A DNA stretch of 64,000 nt. Origin: an uncultured Bacteroidia bacterium (GTDB lineage Bacteria > Bacteroidota > Bacteroidia > Bacteroidales > F082). The stretch is from positions 1 to 64,000 of the forward strand of contig CAJVWU010000007.1 in assembly GCA_913009755.1 (NCBI GenBank), read 5' to 3'. The notes beneath the pieces are model-generated. The model was given only the letters and a program-made list of their open reading frames with translations. It searched no databases and was not told the origin of the DNA. Made by a program: the position numbers and the translations under genes. Shown piece after piece: positions 19,021 to 27,467 of this stretch; position 1 is the first letter of the stretch; the number at the start of each line of letters is the position of its first letter.

Positions 19021-20484
19021 CTATTCAATAAATCGCACATGCACTACATGATTACCGGAACGGCCTTCAGCATTACTTTTCAGAAAGATTATTGCATAAA
19101 GATCACCATCCTCCGGAACAAATCCTGTTCCATCATTAATTGCGTCGTCATGCATTTGCCGGGCAAATTGGAGATCAGACAAAGGCCGCACACCAAAAAG
19201 TCCTTCCCCATCCCATTCAGGGTCCTGATCTAATATCAACCAGAATGCAGCCTGAAGATCATCCCACTGATATCCGGGATATTGATCAAGATGATTGATT
19301 AACCAGTTTACAGCAGGCCAGTTTTTGTTTTCAAAGCTAACAGGATCGGGCAGGTTACTGCATAATGAACTATAAATATTAACAATATAGGCTTCATCAT
19401 TGTATTGGTTATTGTAATCAATCGTCGAATGTTCGCCATTCCATCCGGGATAAATTCCCTTTTCTATCAAATATCCATCCGGGATTTGAGTGAGTCTGAT
19501 ATCTACAAAAGTTCCAAGGGTTCCCGGCCCAAAATCTTTAACCTTAAACTTTGATTGTTCAGGCAGATATAGATATTCAGGGATTTGATAATCTCCGGTT
19601 GTGCAGTCACCAACTACAAAATCAACAACTTCGTCATCACCTGTAACCAGTTTGCTTTCATCATCAAACGACCACGTTTCGAGTTGCTTATAATAAAATC
19701 CACCGCAGGATTTAACAAGGACATATAATTCAAAATCAAAGTGATCGGAAGCGTTATCAAGGTCAGGATATTTTAAATCCAACGGATCAGTCTCTCCGAG
19801 CCAATCTTCATTATTGTATGATAGCAGGAAGGCGCCGTTCCGGTAAACATCTATTCTGAAAATAGCCGGCATCTGGTTTTGTAAACCATTTGATTGCCCT
19901 TCATAGAGCGATCCCCCGTAGTCATCCGGATTTTCAACACAAAGAGATCCGGAGATATTCTGTGATCTGACCGTAATCTCTGTCATTGTAAACCAGTCAA
20001 AACCAAAAGAGTCAAATTCATTTTCGTCAAAACAGATTACTTCGACCGGTATTTCGGTTTTACCATATTCGGCAACGGTAATCTCAAATGAAACGGGGCT
20101 GGTTACAAACCGGGCATATTCTGACCCCACCTCAGGAACAGCCTCCACGATGATGTCATCGTCCAGAAAACCGGGAGTCCCTGAATCATTCATTAATAAA
20201 AACTCATCAACATGATAAGAACCGGGGAAAAGCTTAATCACTTCTGTAAATGGTGTGCCTCCAATATAAAATACGTATGGCCGATAAGATATTCCATCAA
20301 TGACAACTACTGCATAGTCTGCCCCCGGATTATCACAATCCGTATTTACCGCTTTCGTATGATCCGCTGATATGCCCTGCCCAACAAAAACCAGGCTTTG
20401 TTTCACCAAAACCTGATTGTTTTGCTTTTTACATCCTGTAAACGCAATCACGGCAATGAAAATGATCAAAACCTTTTTCAACAT
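19021..20484 (-). CDS. lipoprotein A of tandem array, thioester-domain-like C-terminus
   Basis: A 487-residue lipoprotein (signal ending AFTGC, lipid Cys at residue 18). The N-terminal 300 residues share the array's common architecture (IPVEVICF...FGFDWFTMTE, SLCVENPDDYGGSLYE, DFVVGDC). The C-terminal module (about 320-485) has NWLINHLDQY, DDLQAAFWLI with Gln411 and GTGFVPEDGDLYAIIF, the pattern I associate with bacterial thioester (TED-like) domains. The cysteine expected to form the bond aligns with Asn349 (GIYPGWNG), so the bond is probably absent here. Surface adhesin or carbohydrate-binding role is inference. It is the last gene of the four-gene array; the 260 bases downstream hold nothing I recognise. 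Confidence 0.7.
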   Translation of the reverse strand: MLKKVLIIFIAVIAFTGCKKQNNQVLVKQSLVFVGQGISADHTKAVNTDCDNPGADYAVVVIDGISYRPYVFYIGGTPFTEVIKLFPGSYHVDEFLLMNDSGTPGFLDDDIIVEAVPEVGSEYARFVTSPVSFEITVAEYGKTEIPVEVICFDENEFDSFGFDWFTMTEITVRSQNISGSLCVENPDDYGGSLYEGQSNGLQNQMPAIFRIDVYRNGAFLLSYNNEDWLGETDPLDLKYPDLDNASDHFDFELYVLVKSCGGFYYKQLETWSFDDESKLVTGDDEVVDFVVGDCTTGDYQIPEYLYLPEQSKFKVKDFGPGTLGTFVDIRLTQIPDGYLIEKGIYPGWNGEHSTIDYNNQYNDEAYIVNIYSSLCSNLPDPVSFENKNWPAVNWLINHLDQYPGYQWDDLQAAFWLILDQDPEWDGEGLFGVRPLSDLQFARQMHDDAINDGTGFVPEDGDLYAIIFLKSNAEGRSGNHVVHVRFIE

Positions 20485-20512
20485 TTTTACCGGATAAATC
20501 TGATTTTAAAAG

Positions 20513-20540
20513 AACCGGGCTGAAATAATTCAACCCGGCT
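20513..20540 (-). terminator. terminator after lipoprotein B
   Basis: On the minus strand AGCCGGGTTGAA pairs with TTCAGCCCGGTT (12 pairs, two of them G-U), four-base loop, then CTTTTAAAA. It lies between the stop of lipoprotein B (20561) and the start of lipoprotein A (20484). Confidence 0.7.
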
Positions 20541-20560
20541 TTTAGTTATTGTTCTTAAAA

Positions 20561-22120
20561 TTAAGGATCAACCTTTACAAAAACAGTTTGCACCAACGGA
20601 TTTTGCTGGCCAGGAGGCGTACCGGTTGGCACAAAGCAAACCACTGCCCATCCGCCGGGCATAGGAACAAAACCGTCGCCATTAGCACCGGCATCGCTAT
20701 ACATCTGCAAGCCAACCGAAGTAATGGCAGAACATCCCCCATAAGGAGTTCCTCCCCATGACGGATCCTCAAGTTTCCATATAACCTGCTGCAAATCGGA
20801 CCATCCCCAGGCGTAATCATCCAAATGATTAATTAACCAGTTTACCCTGTCCCATTCTTCATTCTGCAAATAGGCAGGCAACAAAGCAGGGTAAAGTGAG
20901 CTGAAGATATCCATATTATAAGAATGAGGTCTCACACTGATACTTGTAAGGCGATCAAAGCAATAGGATCCATAAGTACCATTGGTCAAATCATAACCTG
21001 AACCAGTAATACCAGTAATAATGGCATCCATATAATCTCCTGACACTGGTGCGGGGGCCCAGATGGATTCAATCATTAACGTGCAGGTTTCAGGCAGGTT
21101 CATATAGGGTGGAAACTGAACATCGGTATCTGAATAGTTACACGATCCGAGCACAAATTCTGTGACTTTGTCCCCATCCACATCAGGAACAGGGTTACCA
21201 TCAATATCCATTAACGGCCCGTCATCCGTTGAATTAAACGTTGCAAAATATTTATACACAAAATCATCTCCTGATTTTACAAGAATATATAAATTAAACG
21301 TAAACACTTCCCCCTGAATTTCCAGGTTATCAGGATATTGGACACACAAAGGCGCTCCCACTCCATAGTTTGCTTCTGCGGTGGCGTTTGTAAACGGGGA
21401 ATTTGGCAACCGGTTTCCCGGAACGGTTGTATCGCCGATATAAGCAAACACTTTGAACAATGCCGACATATCAACTTTACATTCTCCTGCCGGTGGCTGA
21501 ACCGTACCATACAGCGATGAAAGATATTCATCGGGATGCTTGACGCAGATATCCCCGAAGAAACAGAATTCCCTGACAACGGTTTGTGTGATCTGAAACC
21601 AGTTAAAACCGAAATTAGTATAATCTTCGGGCAAAAAGCACAATACCTCTACCGGCACCTCAGCCTTGGCAAAGGCACTTACATCAAACGTGAAGGTAAC
21701 GGTTTTGGACACATACTTCGAATAATCGGAGCCGGTTGCCGGCGTAGCCATTATCATCACGTCATCAGAAGTTTCGAGAAAAAACTTTGTTATCGTATAG
21801 GAGGTTGTTCCTGTTTCCGGTGCCGGCAATTTAATGGACTGCGTATAGAGTTTGCCATCCAAATAGTAAACGGCCGGCGTGAATGGGGTAGATACACCGT
21901 TAATTAGTATTTCAATATACGCTTTCGCAGGTTCAAGAAGATTACCCTGATCATCGGTTGGACAGGTCCAGTCAATGGGTGACCTGAGTCCTTCATTCGG
22001 GTCAACCTCAGTTATATTAAACACTACATCGGTATCGGGTGGCGGAACTATATTCTGTTCTTTTTTCTGACAACTGAATATTAGTGCAGCGGCGAGAAAA
22101 ACAAATAATATTTTTTTCAT
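20561..22120 (-). CDS. lipoprotein B of tandem array, thioester-domain-like C-terminus
   Basis: A 519-residue lipoprotein (AALIFSC, lipid Cys17). Residues 30-330 follow the array consensus: DVVFNITEVDPNEGLRS, YYLDGKLYTQSIKLP, VPVEVLCFLPEDYTNFGFNWF, CFFGDICVKHPDEYLSSLYG, EFVLGSCNYSD. The C-terminal module has GTYGSYCFDR with Cys387 and SDLQQVIWKL with Gln444, plus GDGFVPMPGGWAVVCF. In thioester domains a Cys and a Gln form a reactive bond used for covalent adhesion; both partners appear present here, unlike lipoprotein A. That assignment rests on motif pattern only. It has its own terminator downstream. Confidence 0.7.
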   Translation of the reverse strand: MKKILFVFLAAALIFSCQKKEQNIVPPPDTDVVFNITEVDPNEGLRSPIDWTCPTDDQGNLLEPAKAYIEILINGVSTPFTPAVYYLDGKLYTQSIKLPAPETGTTSYTITKFFLETSDDVMIMATPATGSDYSKYVSKTVTFTFDVSAFAKAEVPVEVLCFLPEDYTNFGFNWFQITQTVVREFCFFGDICVKHPDEYLSSLYGTVQPPAGECKVDMSALFKVFAYIGDTTVPGNRLPNSPFTNATAEANYGVGAPLCVQYPDNLEIQGEVFTFNLYILVKSGDDFVYKYFATFNSTDDGPLMDIDGNPVPDVDGDKVTEFVLGSCNYSDTDVQFPPYMNLPETCTLMIESIWAPAPVSGDYMDAIITGITGSGYDLTNGTYGSYCFDRLTSISVRPHSYNMDIFSSLYPALLPAYLQNEEWDRVNWLINHLDDYAWGWSDLQQVIWKLEDPSWGGTPYGGCSAITSVGLQMYSDAGANGDGFVPMPGGWAVVCFVPTGTPPGQQNPLVQTVFVKVDP

Positions 22121-22173
22121 GATAATTTTTTAAAACTGAATGCCTGATCAGTATATTGTGATAAAACAACAGG

Positions 22174-22202
22174 CCTGAAGCCGGAATTATTCCGGCTTCA
22201 GG
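22174..22202 (-). terminator. hairpin after lipoprotein C
   Basis: Perfect 13-bp stem CCTGAAGCCGGAA/TTCCGGCTTCAGG with a TTA loop, 19 bases beyond the lipoprotein C stop at 22221. A T-rich stretch (TTGTTTT) follows on the minus strand. Confidence 0.7.
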
Positions 22203-22220
22203 TCTAATCATTCATATTAA

Positions 22221-23948
22221 CTAATAATCAAAATTATAAGTGATATAAGTGCTACCAGTACCGAATTTGAAAACATCAATATTTTCGGTATAACCACTTG
22301 GATAGGGTGATCCAACTCTTATCCCTAACCAGGAATCGGTTACCAGGACACGGATACCTGAAAACGCCGCTAATATTTCATTCCATGTACGGTATTCAGT
22401 CGTACTTCCATCAGGCCATTGTGAACCAGAGCCACCATGTCCGGAAAGTCCTGACCATGACCACAATGCGGTACCACTTTGCAGGGCATCCCATTCCTGC
22501 CATGTATTCTGCAAAACTCCTGAAGGCACAAAAATTAAGCGGTGATTCCATGTATCATTTGCATAAAAATCAACATTAAAGTTAAGGTAACCGGTACGGG
22601 TAGAACCAGTAGGTTCACCATTTCCGGCAGATGGATTATAAGTACTGAATTTCAGAGTAGTAATGTCAGCCAATGGAATTCCTGAAAACTGGTATGTTGC
22701 CAGGTTTCTTCTTTGTTGACCTGTAACAGTAATTTGGGCACTACCATTTACGCCAGGTGAAGCCACCATTGTCCCAAGACCAGGAACTATACCATAATCA
22801 TGACCGGTTGCCGGATTTGTTTCATCATCATAAAAGAACCATTTAGAAGGATCTGACATAACATCTTGTTGATTGTTGGCAAGATCAGCTTCCTTAACAG
22901 TAACTGTGACAATTTGAGTTAACCATGACAGTTGAAGGTCAGATGATTCTGAATTACATGTACCAACAACGAAATCTATTATACCGTTATTATCTCCATC
23001 GGCGGGTGTAGTACCATCTGACAACATCAGTTCACCACCGTCAGTTGAAAAGAAAGTATAATAGGGCTGGTAGCTGAATGTGCCACCTGCATTTTTAACA
23101 AGAATAGAAAGATCAAACGTGAACAGTTCATCTGCTACATTTAACCGGTCAGGGTATTGTACACAAAGCGGATTTCCCACACCCCACCAGGGTATATTAT
23201 CACCGGGATCACCATAAAAGGGCAAAGCATTGGTAAAAGGTGAATTCGGCACTTCGCCGTTACCATCATAAACATGCATCAGGAATAATGCAGGCATGTC
23301 GGGTTGTGTCCCTAAAGGAGCCTGCATATAATCATATAATGAATGCAAATAATCCTCAGGCACATACGGGTCTCCATTCAAACAGATATCGCCAAAGAAA
23401 CACTTTTCCCTTACCACGGTTTGTGTAACGATGAACCAGTCAAAGCCGAAGTTTGTATATTCTTCAGGCAAAAAGCACAAAACATCTACAGGCACCTGCT
23501 TCTTGGCAAATTTATTCACATCAAATGTGAAACCAACCGTCACGCCTACATATTCTGAATAATCAGAGCCTGCTGTGGGGGTGGCCATGATGGTTGTGCC
23601 ATTCGCGTCTATGAGCAAAAACCTTGTAACGGTATAGGTGGTTTGACCTGAGTTACCGACCGGTAGTTTAATGGCCTGTGTGTACAGTTTGCCATCCAAA
23701 CTGTAAACTGCCGGTGTAAAAGGTGTAGGGTAACCTGCAATTTTAATCTTGGCAGTTACGGGTACAAGAAGGTTACCGTTCCCATCGGTTGGACAGATCC
23801 AGTTATCTGTGGATTTTAATCCGGCACCTGGATCAACCTGTGTGATGCCAAATACAACATCTTGTTGGTTAGGTGTTACATTTTTCTCCTTTTTCTGGCA
23901 ACCGAAAACCAGTGCAGTTGCAAGAAATACTAATAATAATTTTTTCAT
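22221..23948 (-). CDS. lipoprotein C of tandem array, beta-sandwich-like C-terminus
   Basis: A 575-residue lipoprotein (ALVFGC, lipid Cys17, followed by QKKEKN). Residues 30-340 are the common part, with CFFGDICLNG, LCVQYPDRLN and DFVVGTCNS. The C-terminal 220 residues are a different module, rich in beta strands and aromatic residues (TTLKFSTYNPSAG, YLNFNVDFYAND, RLIFVPSGVLQNTWQEWDAL, SWLGIRVGSPYPSGYTENID), reminiscent of jelly-roll carbohydrate-binding or PEP-CTERM-type secreted proteins. Function unknown. Its first 566 bases are nearly identical to the start of the neighbouring gene D. Confidence 0.7.
   Translation of the reverse strand: MKKLLLVFLATALVFGCQKKEKNVTPNQQDVVFGITQVDPGAGLKSTDNWICPTDGNGNLLVPVTAKIKIAGYPTPFTPAVYSLDGKLYTQAIKLPVGNSGQTTYTVTRFLLIDANGTTIMATPTAGSDYSEYVGVTVGFTFDVNKFAKKQVPVDVLCFLPEEYTNFGFDWFIVTQTVVREKCFFGDICLNGDPYVPEDYLHSLYDYMQAPLGTQPDMPALFLMHVYDGNGEVPNSPFTNALPFYGDPGDNIPWWGVGNPLCVQYPDRLNVADELFTFDLSILVKNAGGTFSYQPYYTFFSTDGGELMLSDGTTPADGDNNGIIDFVVGTCNSESSDLQLSWLTQIVTVTVKEADLANNQQDVMSDPSKWFFYDDETNPATGHDYGIVPGLGTMVASPGVNGSAQITVTGQQRRNLATYQFSGIPLADITTLKFSTYNPSAGNGEPTGSTRTGYLNFNVDFYANDTWNHRLIFVPSGVLQNTWQEWDALQSGTALWSWSGLSGHGGSGSQWPDGSTTEYRTWNEILAAFSGIRVLVTDSWLGIRVGSPYPSGYTENIDVFKFGTGSTYITYNFDY
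23383..23948. repeat. near-identical duplication, copy 1 (5' part of lipoprotein C)
   Basis: This segment matches 25183-25747 at an offset of about 1,800 bases. I see six substitutions and one single-base deletion over roughly 566 bases. The similarity stops at the start codon on one side and around codon 188 on the other, so only the coding 5' part is shared. Confidence 0.9.
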
Positions 23949-23990
23949 TTTTACATAATTTGTTGTACGTTCTATAAAATAACTGAAAAG

Positions 23991-24026
23991 CTGAATCCTT
24001 TAGCAGAACCCCGCTAAAGGATTCAG
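23991..24026 (-). terminator. hairpin after lipoprotein D
   Basis: Perfect 14-bp stem CTGAATCCTTTAGC/GCTAAAGGATTCAG with an eight-base loop, directly downstream of the lipoprotein D stop (24039). No strong T run follows on the minus strand, so it may act as a processing or attenuation hairpin. Confidence 0.6.
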
Positions 24027-24038
24027 TATGTTTAAAGA

Positions 24039-25747
24039 TTATAAACCAATTGCATAGATTGCTTCTGCTTCTGCTTCAGATACATTACCCACACAAATAT
24101 TAGCCTTTATATATTCTTTTACAACACTTGGATCGGCCCAACTATTTCCCATAAGTCCGTATGCTCCTTCCTGTAACGATTGATATCCGCCGGCATCATT
24201 ATCTGCTTTTATTGCAGACCATTCAACAGATCCCTGGAACGTTCCTATACCTAATTGAGCAGCAATGGCATTAATGAAAATGCGTTGATAACCGTCTGTG
24301 GCCTTGGTAACATAATTGGTCAAATAGTCAGCTTCCAAGATATTATAATAAGCAGCTGCGCCTGTAACGCCATTATCCATTGCCATTTTTGCACCTGTCA
24401 GATAATTGAAATAATCATAACCCCAATAAAGAGTCCTGGCAGGACTTGTACCGATTGGTGAATATTTGGCAATAACAGCAAGCATTATATTATTGGCCTG
24501 TGTCATGTATTTGCCGCCGCCGGTGATATTGTATGCAAACATCAAAGCACTCAAATTAGCACTCCAAAGTTCTGTGTTGCAATTATAATAGTTGGCTTCA
24601 AGTCCAAGTAATCCTTCTGGTTGATAACCGGCATAATATAGAAATCGTCCAATCGGAGAACTAATGTTTCCGTAGCCAGCTGTACTAGACCTGAACCATT
24701 TATAGATTTTACCCGTCGTAGCATCATCTGTAAAGAGGAAGCCTGTTGGATTGGTTTTGTCATAAAAATCTCTGGTAACCAACCATTGATAATGGCCATA
24801 AGTTACATCAGCATCACTGGAATTACATGTTCCGACAACATAATCCAATACGCCGTCAGCACCAACAGGAATGTTAAGTGCCCCATCATCGGTTGCAGTG
24901 AACGTATCGAAAAGTTCATAGTCGAATGAACCGTCACACAACCTTGTCCAAATATACAGATCGAAAGTGAATATCTCGCCCGGAGCACCGATATCATCAG
25001 GATATTGAACGCATAAGGGTGATCCTATTCCCTGTGATGCTTCATTATTAAACGGGGAATTTGGAACTTCAACACCGTTCTTTTTAACAACAATCTTCAT
25101 AATTGCAGGTACATCAACTCCTAAACTGCTTCCGTAAAGGGAGCCATCGTAATCAGCCGGTGAATAAGGTGCGCCATTCAGGCAGATATCGCCAAAGAAA
25201 CACTTTTCTCTTACCACGGTTTGTGTAACGATGAACCAGTCAAAGCCGAAGTTTGTATATTCTTCAGGCAAAAAGCACAAAACATCCACAGGCACCTGCT
25301 TCTTGGCAAATTTATTCACATCAAATGAGAAACCAACCGTCACGCCTACATATTCTGAATAATCAGATCCTGCTGTGGGGGTGGCCATGATGGTTGTGCC
25401 ATTCGCGTCTATGAGCAAAAACCTTGTAACGGTATAGGTGGTTTGACCTGAGTTACCGACCGGTAGTTTAATGGCCTGTGTGTACAGTTTGCCATCCAAA
25501 CTGTAAACTGCCGGTGTAAAAGGTGTAGGGTAACCTGCAATTTTAATCTTGGCAGTTACGGGTACAAGAAGGTCACCGTTCCCATCGGTTGGACAGATCC
25601 AGTTATCTGTGGATTTTATCCGGCACCTGGATCAACCTGTGTGATGCCAAATACAACATCTTGTTGGTTAGGTGTTACATTTTTCTCTTTTTTCTGGCAA
25701 CCGAAAACCAGTGCAGTTGCAAGAAATACTAATAATAATTTTTTCAT
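24039..25747 (-). pseudogene. lipoprotein D of tandem array, frameshifted; helical C-terminus
   Basis: The start at 25745-25747 gives the same signal peptide as lipoprotein C (MKKLLLVFLATALVFGC), but after VDPGAG the frame meets TAA at 25616-25618. Lipoprotein C has one additional base here (GGATTAAAATCC against GGATAAAATCC), so one deletion explains it. Restored, the protein would have about 569 residues: the common N-terminal part, then a C-terminal domain of about 245 residues with many helices (LGLEANYYN, WSANLSALMFAYNITGGGKYMTQANNIML, YWGYDYFNYLTGAKMA) that resembles alpha/alpha-toroid enzymes but which I cannot name. The long frame from 25499 downwards is intact, so decay is recent or the base is a sequencing error. 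Confidence 0.7.
25183..25747. repeat. near-identical duplication, copy 2 (5' part of lipoprotein D)
   Basis: Second copy of the segment at 23383-23948. The flanking non-coding sequences upstream of the two start codons are unrelated, so the copy was made inside the genes. Confidence 0.9.
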
Positions 25748-26057
25748 GATACATTTGTTTAATGAATAATTAGGTTAAAATGGATTTTCCAATTGTATTT
25801 AATTTCTGACCCTGACTAAAAATACAGCTCATTTCATGGTAACAGATGCACTAAAAAACCAGCTTTGATTGCATTTTTAATTCATTGTCAACAAAACTAT
25901 GGCAAGCAATAACATCAAACAATCCCCCATTCGGGGGATATTTGGCAGGAAAAAATTTTACGGGTTGTACTTATGGGGATATCAGTTAGCTAAAAAGACG
26001 CTTACTTTGACTTTCTACGTGACAGGGCTCGTGGAATTATATTACTGTTAAATCAGT
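25748..26057. other. intergenic region upstream of the lipoprotein array
   Basis: About 310 bases without a gene. The notable element is an 18-bp inverted repeat at 25922-25939 (ATCCCCC-ATTC-GGGGGAT) about 175 bases upstream of the lipoprotein D start. It is listed separately. I see no convincing sigma factor site. Confidence 0.5.
25922..25939. promoter_or_regulatory. palindrome, possible regulator-binding site
   Basis: ATCCCCC (25922-25928) and GGGGGAT (25933-25939) around ATTC, followed by ATTT. It shares size and the core CC..ATTCGGG..AT with the palindrome at 26801-26818 upstream of the response regulator gene. Binding by that regulator is speculation. Confidence 0.35.
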
Positions 26058-26651
26058 TCAGAAAACCCATTGGTTATGAAAAGCAAGGGCAACCGTTTCG
26101 TATCCGGATGAAACACGGAATTTTTTGTAGATATTTTTGCGGTGTGTTTTAACCGTTTCATAAGAGATACAAAGTGTATCTGCTATTTTTCTCGATGATT
26201 CCCCTTTAACAAGATGCCGAATAATCTCAAGCTCACGACCTGTCGGCTCAGGGGTGGTGTTGCAGGAACTTAAGCGCATCTGTTTATGTAATGCGCATTT
26301 TGCTGCAACCAACAATTGCCTGTCTGTAAAAGGTTTTGTAATATAGGATGCAGGTGAACTATCCATCACTCTGTTCAGCGTCTCTTCATCATCATGGGCA
26401 GACACATAAATAACAGGAACTTTTTTAATATCCCTTGCCTGTTCGATGAAATTTATTGCTACTTCACCATTGTTGAGATAGATACAACAGACTAAAAGAT
26501 CGGGTAACCGATTAACAAACAACCGGAGAGCCTCAATATAGTTTCCGGCAATACCGATAATTTCAAATTCAGCAGATTCAAGAACAACTTGCATGTGCAT
26601 GGCGTTGACGATATCATCCTCAAGGATCAATACCTTAGTTTCCATTTCCAC
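26058..26651 (-). CDS. LuxR-type response regulator lacking the phosphoacceptor Asp
   Basis: A 197-residue protein with an N-terminal receiver domain and a C-terminal LuxR/FixJ helix-turn-helix (TGRELEIIRHLVKGESSRKIADTLCIS, ETVKTHRKNIYKKF). The acidic pocket is present (ILEDD, residues 9-13) and the conserved Lys is in YITKPF, but the position of the phosphorylated Asp is Cys56 (LLVCCIYLN), where the paralogue at 26868 has Asp57 (LIICDINL). It is therefore probably a phosphorylation-independent or ligand-responsive regulator. It sits next to the lipoprotein array. Confidence 0.88.
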   Translation of the reverse strand: MEMETKVLILEDDIVNAMHMQVVLESAEFEIIGIAGNYIEALRLFVNRLPDLLVCCIYLNNGEVAINFIEQARDIKKVPVIYVSAHDDEETLNRVMDSSPASYITKPFTDRQLLVAAKCALHKQMRLSSCNTTPEPTGRELEIIRHLVKGESSRKIADTLCISYETVKTHRKNIYKKFRVSSGYETVALAFHNQWVF

Positions 26652-26800
26652 AGTAATTAATTTTGATTCAACGATATTAAATCATTGAATTAGTTTTATT
26701 TTACCAATGAAATAACCCAAGTGTTAAATTCATTTTTGGATAATCTTGGTCTGTTTCAATTAATAATATACAAATGTAGGCAGTTAATAAACACCAGTCA

Positions 26801-26818
26801 ATATCCGAATTCGGGTAT
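26801..26818. promoter_or_regulatory. palindrome upstream of the response regulator gene
   Basis: ATATCCGAATTCGGGTAT is an 18-bp near-perfect palindrome with one mismatched pair, about 150 bases upstream of the start at 26651 and about 50 bases beyond the stop of the next regulator. It could be an operator or part of a terminator for the upstream gene; there is no T run. Confidence 0.4.
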
Positions 26819-26867
26819 ATTTAGATGTAATTTCAGATATATTTTATTAATTGGATTTTGAAGGGGG

Positions 26868-27467
26868 CTAATCCATCCAGTTATTTTTTATGGCCAGGGC
26901 AGTAAGTTCCGAACTGGAATGAATATGATTTTTTCCGAGGATCTTTTTCCGGTGGGTTTGAACGGTCTCGAAACATATTCCCAGTTCGGCAGCAATTTCG
27001 TGACTTGTCATCCCCCTTGCAATACATTTAATAATTTCCAGTTCCCTCTTCGTCGGCTTATGGTCTGCAAAGGAACTTTCTTCTTCACGGCTTTCGTTAC
27101 TCAATATCATTTTAACAGCAACAAGCAGTTGTTCATTGGTAAAAGGTTTGGTAATGTATGAACCCGGGTGGGTTGAGATCGCTTTTTCAATGGTTTCCTC
27201 ATCACTGTATGCCGTAAGATAAATGACAGGTATGTCTGAATCCCCCCTGACTTTTTTTATAAAATCAATGCCTGTTAAACCTGACCGCAGGTTGATGTCA
27301 CAAATGATGAGCCCGGGTAGATGTTGTAAGAATTCCTCATTGGCCTTCTCAAAACTCCTGGCGATGCCGACCACGTTAAAACCATTGCTGGCAAGTGTTT
27401 GCTCAATATCTTTTGCAACGATAATTTCATCCTCCACAATTAATATGTCAACATTACTCATTTCCAT
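26868..27467 (-). CDS. LuxR-type response regulator
   Basis: A 199-residue receiver-HTH regulator. The receiver has the acidic pair (IVEDE), phosphoacceptor Asp57 (IICDINLRSG), a Thr/Ser switch (VIYLTAYSDEE) and Lys in YITKPF. The HTH is KPTKRELEIIKCIARGMTSHEIAAELGI, with ETVQTHRKKILGK. The start overlaps the end of the histidine kinase gene by 14 bases, so the two form a kinase-regulator pair. It is close in length and sequence to the paralogue at 26058, which suggests a duplication followed by loss of the Asp in one copy. Confidence 0.9.
   Translation of the reverse strand: MEMSNVDILIVEDEIIVAKDIEQTLASNGFNVVGIARSFEKANEEFLQHLPGLIICDINLRSGLTGIDFIKKVRGDSDIPVIYLTAYSDEETIEKAISTHPGSYITKPFTNEQLLVAVKMILSNESREEESSFADHKPTKRELEIIKCIARGMTSHEIAAELGICFETVQTHRKKILGKNHIHSSSELTALAIKNNWMD

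Noticed and set aside
18907-19233. Plus-strand frame of 108 codons near the end of lipoprotein A
   Set aside because: Overlaps a well-supported lipoprotein gene on the opposite strand, and its sequence shows no domain or signal.
19021-25747. Possible phage tail or contact-dependent toxin array
   Set aside because: The tandem genes have lipoboxes and thioester-like modules but no toxin, immunity or phage gene nearby.
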